Assembly: GCA_944324635.1 (NCBI GenBank)
Contig: CALUXC010000002.1
Span: 124,001 to 188,000 of the forward strand
DNA: 64,000 nt
Direction: 5' to 3'
Origin: Candidatus Avelusimicrobium intestinipullorum
GTDB lineage: Bacteria > Elusimicrobiota > Elusimicrobia > Elusimicrobiales > Elusimicrobiaceae
The position numbers and the translations under genes were made by a program. Below are positions 34,308 to 44,512 of the stretch, piece after piece. Position 1 is the stretch's first letter. Every line of letters starts with the position of its first letter. The notes under the pieces were generated by a model. It searched no databases and was not told where the DNA came from. It saw nothing but the letters and a program-made list of their open reading frames with translations.

Positions 34308-36836
34308 ATGGCAAAAAGATTTACCGAAAATGCGCAAAAAATCATTCTCATCGCGCAGGAAGAGGCCAAACGCCTCAATCACGACTATGTAGGCACGGAA
34401 CACATTCTATTGGGGCTAAGCGCCATAGAAGGAACCGTATCCAATAAAATTTTGACGAATTTAGGGGTAACGTTTCGCAAAGTCCGCCTGGAAATAGAAA
34501 AAATGGTGGGCATTGGCGATACGATTATGCTGTTGGGCGAAATCCCGTTTACGCCGCGTGCCAAAAAAGTGCTGGAATTCTCGGTGGAAGAATCCCAAAT
34601 GCTGGGGACGGACCACATCGGCACCGAACACATTTTGCTAGGCCTTATCCGCGAAGAAGAAGGCATGGCCGGGCGCATTTTGGAAAATTTGGGCCTTAAG
34701 CTTGATACCGTGCGCGACGCGGTACTCAACTTCCTCGGCAACGCCGAACCCGGCGACCTGACCGAAGACTTAAGCGACCTGCCCCAGGAAATCAATTTGA
34801 ACTCCATTCCCAAACGCGAGCGGGAACAAACCGAGAAAAAGAAAACCCAAACGCCCACGTTGGACGAATACACGCGCGACCTGACCAAACTGGCCGCCAA
34901 AAACCAGCTGGACCCGGTCATCGGGCGTGACGAAGAAATTGAACGCCTGGTGCAAATTTTGGCCCGCCGCACCAAAAACAATCCCGTTTTAATCGGCGAG
35001 CCGGGCGTAGGCAAGACCGCCATTGTGGAAGGCCTGGCGCAAAAAATGGCCCGCGGCGAAATTTCGGACGTATTGTGCAACAAACGCCTGCTGGCGCTGG
35101 ACTTGGCGTCCGTCATCGCAGGCACCAAATACCGCGGCGAATTTGAACAACGCTTAAAAAACATCATTGACGAATTGGCCGCCGCCAAAGACGCCATCAT
35201 TTTTATTGACGAGCTGCACACTATTATCGGTGCCGGCGCGGCGGAAGGCTCCATAGACGCTTCCAACATGTTAAAGCCCGCCCTGGCCCGCGGCGAAGTG
35301 CAGTGCATCGGCGCCACTACGTTTGACGAATACCGCAAATATATCGAGGCCGACACCGCCCTGGAACGCCGTTTCCAGCCCGTTGTGGCGGACCCGCCGG
35401 ACGTGGAAGAAACCGTCACCATCTTAAAAGGAATCCGCGCCAAATACGAACAACACCATAAGGTGAAATATACCGACGGAGCCATCCGCGCGGCCGCCTC
35501 CATTGCGGACCGCTATATCACCGACCGCGCCATGCCCGATAAAGCCATCGACCTCTTTGACGAAGCCGGCGCCCGCGCCCGCTTAAAAAATGCCACCCTG
35601 CCGCCCGAAATCAAACAAAAACAGCTGGAATACAACCAGGCCGTGCAGGAAAAAGAAGAAGCCTTGGCCAACAAAGAATTTGAAAAAGCCGCCTCTGCCA
35701 AAGATACCGAAGAGCGCTTAAAAGCCTATGTGGAACATCTCAAACAGCAGTGGCACGAAAAGCACGATAAAGAAGTCCCGCAGGTGACTGAGGAAGACAT
35801 TGCCCTCGTGGCGTCCAAATGGACGGGTATTCCCGTCACGCGTTTGACGCAAAGCGAAACCGAAAAGATTTTGCACATGGAAGAACACCTCCATGAGCGC
35901 ATCATCGGCCAAGACGACGCGGTAAAAGCCGTTTCGCTGGCCATTCGCCGCAACCGCACGGGGCTGGGCAATCCGCACCGTCCCATTGGCGGGTTCCTGT
36001 TCTTGGGTCCCACGGGCGTGGGTAAAACCGAGCTGGCCAAGAGTTTGGCCATGTTCCTCTTTGGCGATGAAGACGCCATGATTCGTTTGGACATGTCCGA
36101 ATACATGGAAAAATTTGCCGTATCGCGCCTAATCGGAGCGCCGCCCGGCTACGTGGGCTATGAAGAAGGCGGCCAACTGACCGAAGCCGTCCGCCGCCGC
36201 CCCTACAGCGTGGTAGTGCTGGACGAATTGGAAAAAGCCCACCCGGATATTTACAATATTCTGCTCCAAGTGCTCGACGAAGGCGCCCTGTCGGACAATT
36301 TGGGCCACAAGGTGAGTTTCAAAAACTGCGTGATTATCATGACGTCCAACGTCGGCGCGCGGGAAATCACCAACAAAGGCAACGCCTTGGGTTTTGCCGC
36401 CCGCCAAACGGAAGAGCAGGAATACCAGGACATGCGCAAAAACGTGATGGACGAAGTGAAAAAAACCTTCAACCCGGAATTTATCAACCGTATAGATGAA
36501 ATCGTCGTCTTTCACTCGCTGTCCAAGGAAAACATCGGCCAGATTTTGGACTTGGCGTTAAAAGACGTGGACGCCAAACTGGAAGAAAGAGAACTTTCCT
36601 TAAAACTGACTGACGCAGCCAAAAACTTTTTGGTGGAAAAAGGATTTGACGTAAAATTCGGCGCGCGCCCGCTTTTGCGCACGCTGCAGCGCGAGCTGGA
36701 AGACCCGCTGGCGGAGAACATTCTCGTCAGCCGCTATCCGGCAAAGACCGAAATTGTGGTAGACTTTGATAAAGACGCCGGCAAGCTCACTTTTGCCGGT
36801 GCGGCGGCCAAAAAGAAAGCCGCTGTTGCGATTTAA
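34308..36836 (+). CDS. clpC: ATP-dependent Clp protease ATP-binding subunit ClpC
   Basis: AAA+ unfoldase that feeds ClpP. The 842 aa protein has two N-terminal Clp repeats (residues about 1-145), AAA-1 with GEPGVGKTAIVEGLA, a short UVR-containing middle segment (EKEEALANKEFEKAASAKDTE) and AAA-2 with LGPTGVGKTELAK, then the D2 small domain. The UVR region and short middle domain separate it from ClpB. No clpP or mcsAB is in the window. Followed by recA with a 21-base gap. Confidence 0.96.
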   Translation: MAKRFTENAQKIILIAQEEAKRLNHDYVGTEHILLGLSAIEGTVSNKILTNLGVTFRKVRLEIEKMVGIGDTIMLLGEIPFTPRAKKVLEFSVEESQMLGTDHIGTEHILLGLIREEEGMAGRILENLGLKLDTVRDAVLNFLGNAEPGDLTEDLSDLPQEINLNSIPKREREQTEKKKTQTPTLDEYTRDLTKLAAKNQLDPVIGRDEEIERLVQILARRTKNNPVLIGEPGVGKTAIVEGLAQKMARGEISDVLCNKRLLALDLASVIAGTKYRGEFEQRLKNIIDELAAAKDAIIFIDELHTIIGAGAAEGSIDASNMLKPALARGEVQCIGATTFDEYRKYIEADTALERRFQPVVADPPDVEETVTILKGIRAKYEQHHKVKYTDGAIRAAASIADRYITDRAMPDKAIDLFDEAGARARLKNATLPPEIKQKQLEYNQAVQEKEEALANKEFEKAASAKDTEERLKAYVEHLKQQWHEKHDKEVPQVTEEDIALVASKWTGIPVTRLTQSETEKILHMEEHLHERIIGQDDAVKAVSLAIRRNRTGLGNPHRPIGGFLFLGPTGVGKTELAKSLAMFLFGDEDAMIRLDMSEYMEKFAVSRLIGAPPGYVGYEEGGQLTEAVRRRPYSVVVLDELEKAHPDIYNILLQVLDEGALSDNLGHKVSFKNCVIIMTSNVGAREITNKGNALGFAARQTEEQEYQDMRKNVMDEVKKTFNPEFINRIDEIVVFHSLSKENIGQILDLALKDVDAKLEERELSLKLTDAAKNFLVEKGFDVKFGARPLLRTLQRELEDPLAENILVSRYPAKTEIVVDFDKDAGKLTFAGAAAKKKAAVAI

Positions 36837-36857
36837 CCTGATCGGGAGGAATGTTTA

Positions 36858-37928
36858 ATGGACGCAAACAAACAAAAAGCGCTTGATTTGGCCCTGGGCC
36901 AGATTGAGAAAGCTTTCGGAAAAGAAGCGATTTGCAAACTGGGCGGCGGAAGCGTGAAAAACGTGGAAGCCATTCCCACGGGCGCCCTGTCTTTGGACTT
37001 GGCACTGGGTGTGGGCGGCTTGCCGCGCGGGCGCGTAATTGAAATTTACGGGCCGGAAGCCGGCGGTAAAACCACGCTCTCCCTGCATGTGGCGGCCCAA
37101 ACCCAAAAGATGGGCGGCACGGTGGCTTTTATTGACGCCGAACACGCCTTGGACCCCGTTTACGCAGCTAATTTGGGCGTAAATGTGGACGAACTGTTGG
37201 TCTCTCAGCCCGATTCCGGCGAACAAGCGTTGGAAATTGCCGAAAAGTTGGTGCGCTCGGGCGCGATTGATTTGATTATTGTAGACTCCGTGGCCGCCTT
37301 GGTACCGAAAGCCGAAATTGAAGGCGAAATGGGCGACGCGCACGTGGGCTTGCAGGCCAGACTCATGAGCCAGGCCCTGCGCAAGCTGACCAGCATTCTC
37401 AACAAAACCAAAACGAGCATCATTTTTATCAACCAGCTGCGTCAGAAAATCGGCGTCATGTTCGGCAACCCCGAAACGACCCCCGGCGGCTTGGCGCTTA
37501 AGTTTTATGCGTCCGTCCGCATTGACGTACGCCGCATTGAAAACCTTAAAAAAGGCGACGAAATCATCGGCACCCGCGTGCGGGCCAAAGTGACCAAAAA
37601 CAAAGTAGCCCCGCCCTACCGCCAGGCCGAATTTACCATGATTTTGGGCCACGGTATTTCGCGCGAAGCCTGCATCATAGACAAAGGCGTAGAAGCCGGG
37701 TTTATTGAAAAGAGCGGCAGCTGGTTTATCTACGGCGAAGAAAAGCTGGGCCAAGGCGCCGACAATGCCCGCCAATACTTAAAAGACAATCCGGAATTGG
37801 CGGCCGAAATTGAGGATAAGCTCTACGTCAAATACTTGGGGCACCACTACAACGGCAAAAAGGCCGAACCTGCCGAAACCAAACCGGCAGAAGAAGCCAA
37901 AGCCGAAAAGAAGTCCTCCAAAAAATAA
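36858..37928 (+). CDS. recA: Recombinase RecA
   Basis: Strand-exchange protein and SOS co-protease. The 356 aa chain has the Walker A region GPEAGGKTT (most RecAs read GPESSGKTT), [29 protein letters not shown], the L2 loop [11 protein letters not shown] and a Lys/Glu/Ala-rich C-tail. No LexA-type box is obvious in the short gap from clpC. GGGAGGA precedes the ATG. Confidence 0.98.
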   Translation: MDANKQKALDLALGQIEKAFGKEAICKLGGGSVKNVEAIPTGALSLDLALGVGGLPRGRVIEIYGPEAGGKTTLSLHVAAQTQKMGGTVAFIDAEHALDPVYAANLGVNVDELLVSQPDSGEQALEIAEKLVRSGAIDLIIVDSVAALVPKAEIEGEMGDAHVGLQARLMSQALRKLTSILNKTKTSIIFINQLRQKIGVMFGNPETTPGGLALKFYASVRIDVRRIENLKKGDEIIGTRVRAKVTKNKVAPPYRQAEFTMILGHGISREACIIDKGVEAGFIEKSGSWFIYGEEKLGQGADNARQYLKDNPELAAEIEDKLYVKYLGHHYNGKKAEPAETKPAEEAKAEKKSSKK

Positions 37929-37940
37929 GTATTCCGCAAA

Positions 37941-37974
37941 TAAAAACGCCTCCCGAATGGGAGGCGTTTTTTAT
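37941..37974 (+). terminator. Terminator after recA
   Basis: The stem AAAAACGCCTCCC / GGGAGGCGTTTTT; bidirectional, so it may also end the convergent pilin transcript. Confidence 0.93.
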
Positions 37975-37985
37975 TTCTATTTTGT

Positions 37986-38528
37986 TTACGGTAAAACGTA
38001 ACGTTGCCACCAGGAACGTAAATCTCCCAAAGTTCCCTCTTCAAGTCCTTGGCAGAACTCCCCATTTTTAATGGTGGAAGTCCCGTTGCGTGATTCTATA
38101 CACATCAGCTGATCTTCCCGTAAAGGGGACCAACTAAACCCGTTGCACTTGTATTTGCCAGACGTCCACACCGCGGCAATCCCGCCAGCAGTAGCCGAGT
38201 CGTTATTAAGCACCACATAAAAATCCTTCCCTTGGCGGATAGAATCAGCCCCCAGCGTAATCAGCTGGCAAGTATTGCCAATGCCGGCAGATACGGAAGG
38301 CGCATCCAGCGGCAAATCTATATCCAATTGGTCAAACCGTCCGGCAAAAACACCGTTTGCCATCAGATACACTTTCTGTGCTTCCACGACGGACTGCACC
38401 GCCGTTTTTAATTGTGTATTGCGTGATTTCCAAACGGCTTTTTCATACTGAGGCACGGCAATGGCCGCCAAAATGCCAATAATTAATACCACTACCAATA
38501 ATTCTATTAAGGTAAACCCTTTTGGCAT
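37986..38528 (-). CDS. Type IV pilin-like / pseudopilin protein
   Basis: A 180 aa prepilin: leader MPKG^FTLIE with Glu at +5, hydrophobic helix LLVVVLIIGILAAIAVPQY, then VWKSRNTQLKTAVQSV and a unique C-terminal domain with cysteines (CQLI, CNGF, CIES, CQGL). GGAG lies 6 bases before the ATG at 38528. Third solitary pilin in the window, with the same N-terminus and a different C-terminus. Lies between recA and an xerD-like gene. Confidence 0.93.
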   Translation of the reverse strand: MPKGFTLIELLVVVLIIGILAAIAVPQYEKAVWKSRNTQLKTAVQSVVEAQKVYLMANGVFAGRFDQLDIDLPLDAPSVSAGIGNTCQLITLGADSIRQGKDFYVVLNNDSATAGGIAAVWTSGKYKCNGFSWSPLREDQLMCIESRNGTSTIKNGEFCQGLEEGTLGDLRSWWQRYVLP

Positions 38529-38627
38529 GTCTGTCTCCAAAACCGGAATTAAATGTTATTTTAGTTTACCAGTTCCTAAGGAAGAAAACAATCCCGCCCC
38601 ACTCTCCCAGTAAAAGCCCTAAAAAAC

Positions 38628-38639
38628 TATAATAAGAGC
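38628..38639 (+). promoter_or_regulatory. -10 element of the xerD-like gene, leaderless arrangement
   Basis: A consensus TATAAT at 38628-38633 is exactly 6 bases before the ATG at 38640, so the mRNA should start at the initiation codon. Confidence 0.55.
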
Positions 38640-39527
38640 ATGGACCGCTTTTTACTGGAAGATTTTCAAAACCATTTAATGTTTGAACGCCAACTGTCCA
38701 AGAACACGGTGGCGGCCTATGGTTCTGACGTGGAAAGCTTTTTGGAATACTGCCTGGCTAACGAAAAAGACCCCATTTCCATTGAGCCTGAGTTTTTGGA
38801 TCAGTACAACTATCAGCTGCGCTCGGTGGAAGGGCTGGCCCCGGCCAGCGTGTTTCGCAAGATGGAAGCGGTAAAATGTTTTTATAAGTTTTTGATGATT
38901 GAAGAAAAAATCAAAGAAGACCCCACCCGCTTTCTCAAATCGCCCAAGCTCGCGCAAAAAATCCCCACCCAGCTTACGCGGGAAGAAATGGACCGACTCC
39001 TTTCCTACCCGGCCGAAACGCTGGCGGAAATACGCACCGTCACCATTGTGGAACTGCTGTATGCGGCGGGGCTGAGAGTGAGCGAACTGATTAACCTGCG
39101 GTTGGAAAACGTGAACACCCAGGAAGGCTGGGTACTGGCTTTTGGCAAAGGGGGCAAACAGCGTTTTGTGCCCATTCACCCCCGTGCGTGCCAACGTATT
39201 AAAGAATACCTGGCCGTGCGCGAAGCACATTTTGCGTCCAAAAATGTAGGTTCGGAAGTGTTCTTAAACAAAAACGGCAAAAAAATCAGCCGCGTGTCCG
39301 TCTGGAAAGACCTGGCGGATTTGGGGCGCAAGGCGGGTATTTCTCAGCCGCTTCACCCGCATTTATTCCGCCACACGTTTGCCAGCCACATGCTGCAAGG
39401 CGGGGCCGATTTAAGAAGCTTGCAGGAAATGCTGGGCCATGCCAATCTAACTACCACGCAAATCTACACCCACCTGGACGTAAGCGACCTAAAAAACAAA
39501 CACAAAAAGTTCCACCCGCGCGGCTAA
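38640..39527 (+). CDS. xerD: Tyrosine recombinase XerC/XerD
   Basis: Site-specific recombinase of 295 aa that resolves chromosome dimers. The N-terminal SAM-like domain (residues 1-85) is followed by the catalytic domain with R in AAGLRVSEL, K in GKGGKQR, HLFRHTFASHML (H and R), LGHANLTTTQIY (H) and the nucleophile Tyr in TQIYTHL. All are intact. Full length and without integrase accessory domains, so a housekeeping Xer is more likely than a phage integrase. XerC and XerD cannot be told apart confidently. Confidence 0.9.
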   Translation: MDRFLLEDFQNHLMFERQLSKNTVAAYGSDVESFLEYCLANEKDPISIEPEFLDQYNYQLRSVEGLAPASVFRKMEAVKCFYKFLMIEEKIKEDPTRFLKSPKLAQKIPTQLTREEMDRLLSYPAETLAEIRTVTIVELLYAAGLRVSELINLRLENVNTQEGWVLAFGKGGKQRFVPIHPRACQRIKEYLAVREAHFASKNVGSEVFLNKNGKKISRVSVWKDLADLGRKAGISQPLHPHLFRHTFASHMLQGGADLRSLQEMLGHANLTTTQIYTHLDVSDLKNKHKKFHPRG

Positions 39528-39607
39528 CGTTCCCCGCTGTTTATGTCCCTGTATGTGATAGCTGGCCGCCCAATACAACAGGGCTTATTTTTCGTGCTAA
39601 AAATTGT

Positions 39608-39622
39608 TAAAATAAAAGTATT
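39608..39622 (+). promoter_or_regulatory. -10 element of leuS, near-leaderless arrangement
   Basis: TAAAAT at 39608-39613 lies 9 bases before the leuS ATG and no ribosome site is seen. Confidence 0.35.
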
Positions 39623-42136
39623 ATGAGTATTGATAACTTTCCGCAAATAGACAAGAAACAACAAGACCGCTGGGAAAAAGCCAACCTTTTTGCCAGCCCC
39701 AAAATGCCTAAAGGCAAGAAATTTTACTGCCTGGATATGTTCCCGTATCCGTCGGGAGCGGGTTTGCACGTAGGCCACCCGGAAGGGTACACCGCGTCGG
39801 ACATTTTGGTACGCTATAAACTCATGAACGGCTACGACGTTCTGCACCCCATGGGGTGGGACGCCTTCGGCCTACCTGCGGAAAACTATGCAATCTCCAC
39901 GGGCATTCACCCGCGGATTACCACTCATAAAAATATTGAAAATTTCAAACGTCAAATCAAATCCATCGGCCTTGCCTACGATTGGAACCGCGAAATTGAT
40001 ACCACCGACCCGCAGTATTATAAATGGACGCAGTGGATTTTCCTGCAGCTCTTCAAAAAGGGCCTTGCCTATGAATCCACCGTACCGATAAACTGGTGTC
40101 CCTCCTGCAAGACGGGGCTTGCCAACGAAGAAGTTTTCAACGGCAAATGCGAACGCTGCGGCCACGAAATTGAACGCAAAGCGCTTCGCCAGTGGATTTT
40201 GCGCATCACCGATTATGCCGAACAACTGCTGGAAGGTTTAGACAAACTGGATTGGCCCGAAAGCACGTTAACCATGCAGCGCAACTGGATTGGCAAATCC
40301 AACGGGGCGGAAGTACACTTTAAGCTGGACGGGCACGACGACACGCTGACCGTTTTCACCACCCGCCCGGACACGCTTTTCGGCGCCACGTACATGGTGG
40401 TTTCGCCGGAACACCCGATTCTTAAAAAAATTGTCACGCCCGAACAAAAGGCCGCCGTGGAAAAATACCAGGCCGAAGCCGCCAAAAAGAGCGATTTGGA
40501 ACGCGGCGATTTGAATAAGGACAAAACCGGCGTATTTACCGGCGCTTATGCCATCAACCCGGTGAACGGCAAAAAAATCCCGGTGTGGACGTCCGACTAT
40601 GTACTGATGGGCTACGGCACCGGCGCTATTATGGCCGTTCCCGCCCACGACGAACGCGACTACGCTTTTGCCAAAAAATTCGGCTTGGACATCATTGAAG
40701 TCATCAAGAGCGAACAAGGCGTAGAAAAAGAAGCTTTCACCGGCGACGGGGAACTGGTCAACTCCGGTTTCTTAAACGGTTTACGCGTAAAAGAATCCAA
40801 AGCCGCCATGATTAAATGGCTTTCGGAACGCGGCCTGGGCAATGCCAAAACCACCTACAAACTGCGCGACTGGGTGTTCGCCCGCCAGCGCTATTGGGGA
40901 GAACCGATCCCCGTGGTGCACTGCCCCAAATGCGGCGTAGTGCCGCTGCCGGAAGATCAGCTGCCGCTGACCTTGCCGGAAGTGGAAAAATTTGAACCCT
41001 CCGGCACGGGGGAATCCCCGCTGTCCACGGTAGAAAGCTGGGTAAACACCACCTGCCCGCATTGCGGCGGTCCGGCCAAACGGGAAACCAACACCATGCC
41101 CCAATGGGCCGGTTCCTGCTGGTATTACCTGCGCTATATGGACCCGCATAACGATAAAGCCCTGGTGGACCCGGCCATTGAAAAAGCCTACGGCCCGGTG
41201 GACTGCTATATCGGCGGGGCGGAACATGCCGTGCTGCACCTGCTGTATGCGCGGTTCTGGCATCATGTATTGTTTGACCTGGGCGTCGTAAGCCACCCGG
41301 AACCGTTCCAAAAGTTGCGCCACCAAGGCATGATTTTGGCCTTCTCTTACCGCGACAAAATGGGCGCCTACCACGGTTACGACGAAATAGATTTCAAGGA
41401 CGGAAAAGCCTTCTTAAAAACCACAGGGGAAGAACTCTCCCCCATGGTGGAAAAGATGTCCAAATCCAAAAAGAACGTCATCAATCCGGACGATATCCTC
41501 TCCCAATACGGGGCGGATGCCTTCCGCATGTATGAAATGTTCATGGGGCCGTTTGAATCCAGCAAACCCTGGGACATGAAAGGCATTGAAGGCATTTCCC
41601 GCTTCTTAAAACGCGTAAGCGCTTGGAGCGAAAACGTTAAACTTGCCGACGGGCCCGACCCGCGCAAGAGCGAAATCCTGAAAAACAAAACCATTGCCAA
41701 AGTAAGCGAAGACATTGAAAACTTCCGCTTCAACACGGCCATTTCTTCTTTGATGGTGCTTTTTAACGACATCAGCAAACTGCCGCAGACCAGCCGCGAC
41801 ACGTTCCAAACGTTCCTCAAGCTGCTCCACCCGTTTGCACCGCACCTGACGGAAGAAATCTGGCAGGAAAAAGGCTACGAAGGGTTTGTAGTCAAATCCG
41901 CCTGGCCCGTGCCCAACCCCGAACTGATGCAAGACGACGCTGTAGAAATCGGCGTACAGGTAAACGGCAAAGTGCGCGACCGCGTGCCCGTACCGGTAAA
42001 CGCCGCCCGCGAGGAAATTGAAAAAATCGCCCTCGCCAGCGCCAAAGTGCAACGCAGTTTGGAAGGAATGGAAATCAAAAAAATTATCGTCGTACCCGGC
42101 CGCATGGTTAGCGTGGTGGCCGCACCCAAAAAATAA
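39623..42136 (+). CDS. leuS: Leucyl-tRNA synthetase
   Basis: Charges tRNA-Leu; 837 aa class I enzyme. HIGH is seen as [10 protein letters not shown] zinc-type knuckle CPSCKTG...CERCG, the CP1 editing domain with [14 protein letters not shown] and the KMSKS loop EKMSKSKKN follow, then anticodon and C-terminal domains. Complete. First of leuS-lptE-holA, an order also found in Proteobacteria. Confidence 0.98.
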   Translation: MSIDNFPQIDKKQQDRWEKANLFASPKMPKGKKFYCLDMFPYPSGAGLHVGHPEGYTASDILVRYKLMNGYDVLHPMGWDAFGLPAENYAISTGIHPRITTHKNIENFKRQIKSIGLAYDWNREIDTTDPQYYKWTQWIFLQLFKKGLAYESTVPINWCPSCKTGLANEEVFNGKCERCGHEIERKALRQWILRITDYAEQLLEGLDKLDWPESTLTMQRNWIGKSNGAEVHFKLDGHDDTLTVFTTRPDTLFGATYMVVSPEHPILKKIVTPEQKAAVEKYQAEAAKKSDLERGDLNKDKTGVFTGAYAINPVNGKKIPVWTSDYVLMGYGTGAIMAVPAHDERDYAFAKKFGLDIIEVIKSEQGVEKEAFTGDGELVNSGFLNGLRVKESKAAMIKWLSERGLGNAKTTYKLRDWVFARQRYWGEPIPVVHCPKCGVVPLPEDQLPLTLPEVEKFEPSGTGESPLSTVESWVNTTCPHCGGPAKRETNTMPQWAGSCWYYLRYMDPHNDKALVDPAIEKAYGPVDCYIGGAEHAVLHLLYARFWHHVLFDLGVVSHPEPFQKLRHQGMILAFSYRDKMGAYHGYDEIDFKDGKAFLKTTGEELSPMVEKMSKSKKNVINPDDILSQYGADAFRMYEMFMGPFESSKPWDMKGIEGISRFLKRVSAWSENVKLADGPDPRKSEILKNKTIAKVSEDIENFRFNTAISSLMVLFNDISKLPQTSRDTFQTFLKLLHPFAPHLTEEIWQEKGYEGFVVKSAWPVPNPELMQDDAVEIGVQVNGKVRDRVPVPVNAAREEIEKIALASAKVQRSLEGMEIKKIIVVPGRMVSVVAAPKK

Positions 42137-42173
42137 TAGCCGCGCATGTAAAATGCCGGCAGAGGGAGCATTT

Positions 42174-42755
42174 ATGAGAAAATTCCTGACCGTCTTATGC
42201 GCGGCTGCCGCACTTGCGGCCTGCGCCAGCGAAGGGGCCGTGTATAAACCGCAAGCCCAGATTATGCCGCAGCACATCAAAAAAATTGCCGTGCGGCAGA
42301 TTTTGAACAAGACCGAAGTCTTTGCGCTGGAAGATAAATTCTACAACGAATTATACGACGAGTTTCTGCGCAACGGCTCTTATCAAATCGTATCCGAAAA
42401 CAACGGGGCGGAAGGCGTGGTCGTCACCACGATTTCGCGCTACTTAAACGTACCCATTCAGTACGACAGCCAACTCATTCCCACGGTGTACCGCATGGAT
42501 ATCTGGCTGGATGTGGTGTTTATGGACAAAACCACCAACGCCCCCGTTTGGCGTGAACCGGCCTTCTTGGGCACGCAAATTTACGCCGCTTCCACCCTGC
42601 CCGGAGGCATGACCGAAGTGCAGGCGCGGGACGTCGTATTTGAAAAGCTGTCCAAAGACATCGTAAAACGCACGGTGGACGGGTTCGGCTCGGTAATGAG
42701 CGAAAACAAAAAGAAAGTAATGAACAACCCCGAATATACCACCATTACGCAATAA
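42174..42755 (+). CDS. lptE: LptE-like outer-membrane lipoprotein
   Basis: A 193 aa lipoprotein: signal peptide MRKFLTVLCAAAALAAC with lipobox LAAC, so Cys17 would be lipidated. The body has the pattern of LptE/LPS-assembly lipoproteins: HIKKIAVRQILNKTE strand, a VVTTISRYLNVPI strand and VYRMDIWLDVVFMD. The ATG at 42174 is preceded by GAGGGAG; the frame is open upstream through the leuS tail but that is not coding. The position leuS-lptE-holA matches Gram-negative gene order. Sequence similarity to LptE is weak by eye, so context carries much of the call. Confidence 0.78.
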   Translation: MRKFLTVLCAAAALAACASEGAVYKPQAQIMPQHIKKIAVRQILNKTEVFALEDKFYNELYDEFLRNGSYQIVSENNGAEGVVVTTISRYLNVPIQYDSQLIPTVYRMDIWLDVVFMDKTTNAPVWREPAFLGTQIYAASTLPGGMTEVQARDVVFEKLSKDIVKRTVDGFGSVMSENKKKVMNNPEYTTITQ

Positions 42756-42756
42756 C

Positions 42757-43767
42757 ATGGCCAAAATCACCGCGGAAAAACTAAACGCAGAACTTGCCAA
42801 AAATACCGTTTTCCCCGTCTACTTGCTGACGGGGGAAGACGTCTATCGCAAGAATTTAGTCATTCAAAAAATCCGCGAAGTGCTCCACCCGGACGATTTT
42901 AACTCCTACCAAAGCGAAGCCGACAAAGCCGACTTGGGCGAAGTGCTGGCGCTGGCCAACACCTCTCCCGTTTTTTCGGACAGCCGCCTCATCGTGCTGA
43001 CCGGCATTGAAAAACTGCGCAAAGAGCCCAAAGAGGCCTTAATCCGCTACCTGGACAATCCCCTCCCCACCACCACCTTGGTGCTGACGCACAACGATTC
43101 CAAAAAGATGAAAACGGAAAAAGTGCTGGCGGAAGTTTGTTCGGACGCGGGACGCGTGGCCAATTTTGACGAATTAAAAAAAGATGAACTCAACTCCTGG
43201 GTGCGCCAAAAAATGCAGGAAAAAGGCCTAAAACCCACGTTTGATTCGGTGGATTTGCTGTGCGAAAGCGTGGGCGGAGAACTAAACGCATTGGAAAATG
43301 AAATAGAAAAGATTTCTCTCTACACGGCCGACCGCGAAGACAAGTCCATCTCTAAAGAAGACGTCCTGGCCTGCATTGGTTTTAGCAAAGAAGAAAACCC
43401 TTTTGAACTTTCCAACGCCATCACCGCCTGCAATAAAACGCGCGCGGTGCAGCTGGTGGACAAACTGGTAGATGACGGGGAAGAACCGGTGGCTATTTTA
43501 AGCAAAATGACGTTTCCTATCCTCAAAATGGCCCGCATCAAACGCTTGAGCGAAGCCGGTATGGCTCCGGCCGAAATTCTGCGTGCGGCAGGGCTTATGT
43601 ATTGGGAAAGCCGCCTGGTAAGTGCGGCGCGCTCTTTCCCGGCGCAAAAGAATTTTCTAAACGCTCTTAACCGTATTATAGACGCTGACGCCGCTTTCAA
43701 ATCTTCCTCCGCGTCCGACCCCAAAATTCTGCTTAAAGGCATTTTGCTTACGCTTTTTAATAAATAA
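42757..43767 (+). CDS. holA: DNA polymerase III delta subunit
   Basis: Clamp-loader subunit that opens the sliding clamp. The 336 aa protein has the N-terminal YLLTGEDVYRKNLVIQKI, a VLTGIEKLRK strand, and the LDNPLPTTTLVL and ELNALENEIEKISLY regions typical of HolA, and the C-terminal collar domain (ILLKGILLTLF). It starts one base after the lptE stop. Confidence 0.93.
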   Translation: MAKITAEKLNAELAKNTVFPVYLLTGEDVYRKNLVIQKIREVLHPDDFNSYQSEADKADLGEVLALANTSPVFSDSRLIVLTGIEKLRKEPKEALIRYLDNPLPTTTLVLTHNDSKKMKTEKVLAEVCSDAGRVANFDELKKDELNSWVRQKMQEKGLKPTFDSVDLLCESVGGELNALENEIEKISLYTADREDKSISKEDVLACIGFSKEENPFELSNAITACNKTRAVQLVDKLVDDGEEPVAILSKMTFPILKMARIKRLSEAGMAPAEILRAAGLMYWESRLVSAARSFPAQKNFLNALNRIIDADAAFKSSSASDPKILLKGILLTLFNK

Positions 43768-43782
43768 TCTGCCCAAAAGGAA

Positions 43783-43812
43783 GGGAGCCCGCTCCCCCTG
43801 CAGGCTCCCCCG
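43783..43812 (-). terminator. Terminator after the beta-barrel gene
   Basis: The stem GGGAGCC / GGCTCCC with a GC-rich loop is followed by TTCCTTTTG on the minus strand. Confidence 0.65.
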
Positions 43813-43832
43813 GTTTACCCCCCGTTTCCTGG

Positions 43833-44489
43833 TTAAATTTTGTAATTCACTCTTAAAACGGACGACAAGAAATTGGCCTTTTGGTATACGCGCATATAGT
43901 GCCCGCCGGAACCGACGTGTCCGTCATCAAACTTATTTCCGCTGTAGCGCGCTTCAAACCCCAGGCTCCAGTGCGGGCCGTACTCCCGCTCCACGCCAAT
44001 GCCGCCGTAATAGCTAAACCCCGTATCGGTAAAACGTTCATGCGGATCAAATTCTATAGTCATTTTTGTGCGCGACACGCCGGCCCCCATCGCCAAATAT
44101 ACTTTGTATTTATCACACGGGTTAATAAAAATACGCGAAGCCAGCAAATACCGCTGCTGCCGGGTGCCTCCATCCACATACCACCCGCTGGAGCGTTCCT
44201 CCACAAACAATTGGTGTGACAGATCCACCCCCACAGCAATGTGCGGATTCAAAAAATAAAACACTTGCAAATCCAACCCCACTCCGGGTTCCCCCAACTT
44301 GGCATCATGCGTAATGCCTAAGGTACGGTCCTCCACGTTCACTTCCCCCCAATCACTTCCCAACTCCACCGGTGAAGTTATTGCCCCAATACTCACCATC
44401 ACATCTTTTGTTTCATAAGCTTGCGTGTTCGTGCCACACATCACACACATTACCCCCAGCAGCAAGCCCCAACTTTTTTTGAACAGCAT
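43833..44489 (-). CDS. Outer-membrane beta-barrel protein
   Basis: A 218 aa protein with a signal peptide (cut near NTQA-YE, residue 24). The mature part is a series of short alternating hydrophobic strands (VGLDLQVFYFLNPHIAVGVDLSH, YKVYLAMGAGVSRT, HWSLGFEARYSG) typical of small OmpA/OmpW-like barrels, ending in the aromatic-hydrophobic strand SSVLRVNYKI. No OmpA peptidoglycan domain. GGGAGG lies upstream. A perfect 24-bp palindrome sits about 24 bases before the ATG, a likely control site. Confidence 0.8.
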   Translation of the reverse strand: MLFKKSWGLLLGVMCVMCGTNTQAYETKDVMVSIGAITSPVELGSDWGEVNVEDRTLGITHDAKLGEPGVGLDLQVFYFLNPHIAVGVDLSHQLFVEERSSGWYVDGGTRQQRYLLASRIFINPCDKYKVYLAMGAGVSRTKMTIEFDPHERFTDTGFSYYGGIGVEREYGPHWSLGFEARYSGNKFDDGHVGSGGHYMRVYQKANFLSSVLRVNYKI

Positions 44490-44512
44490 AGATGATTAAG
44501 CCTCCCGATTTT

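Noticed and set aside
38640-39527. Phage or integron integrase
   Set aside because: Length and motifs fit a housekeeping Xer; no att sites, cassettes or phage genes are nearby.
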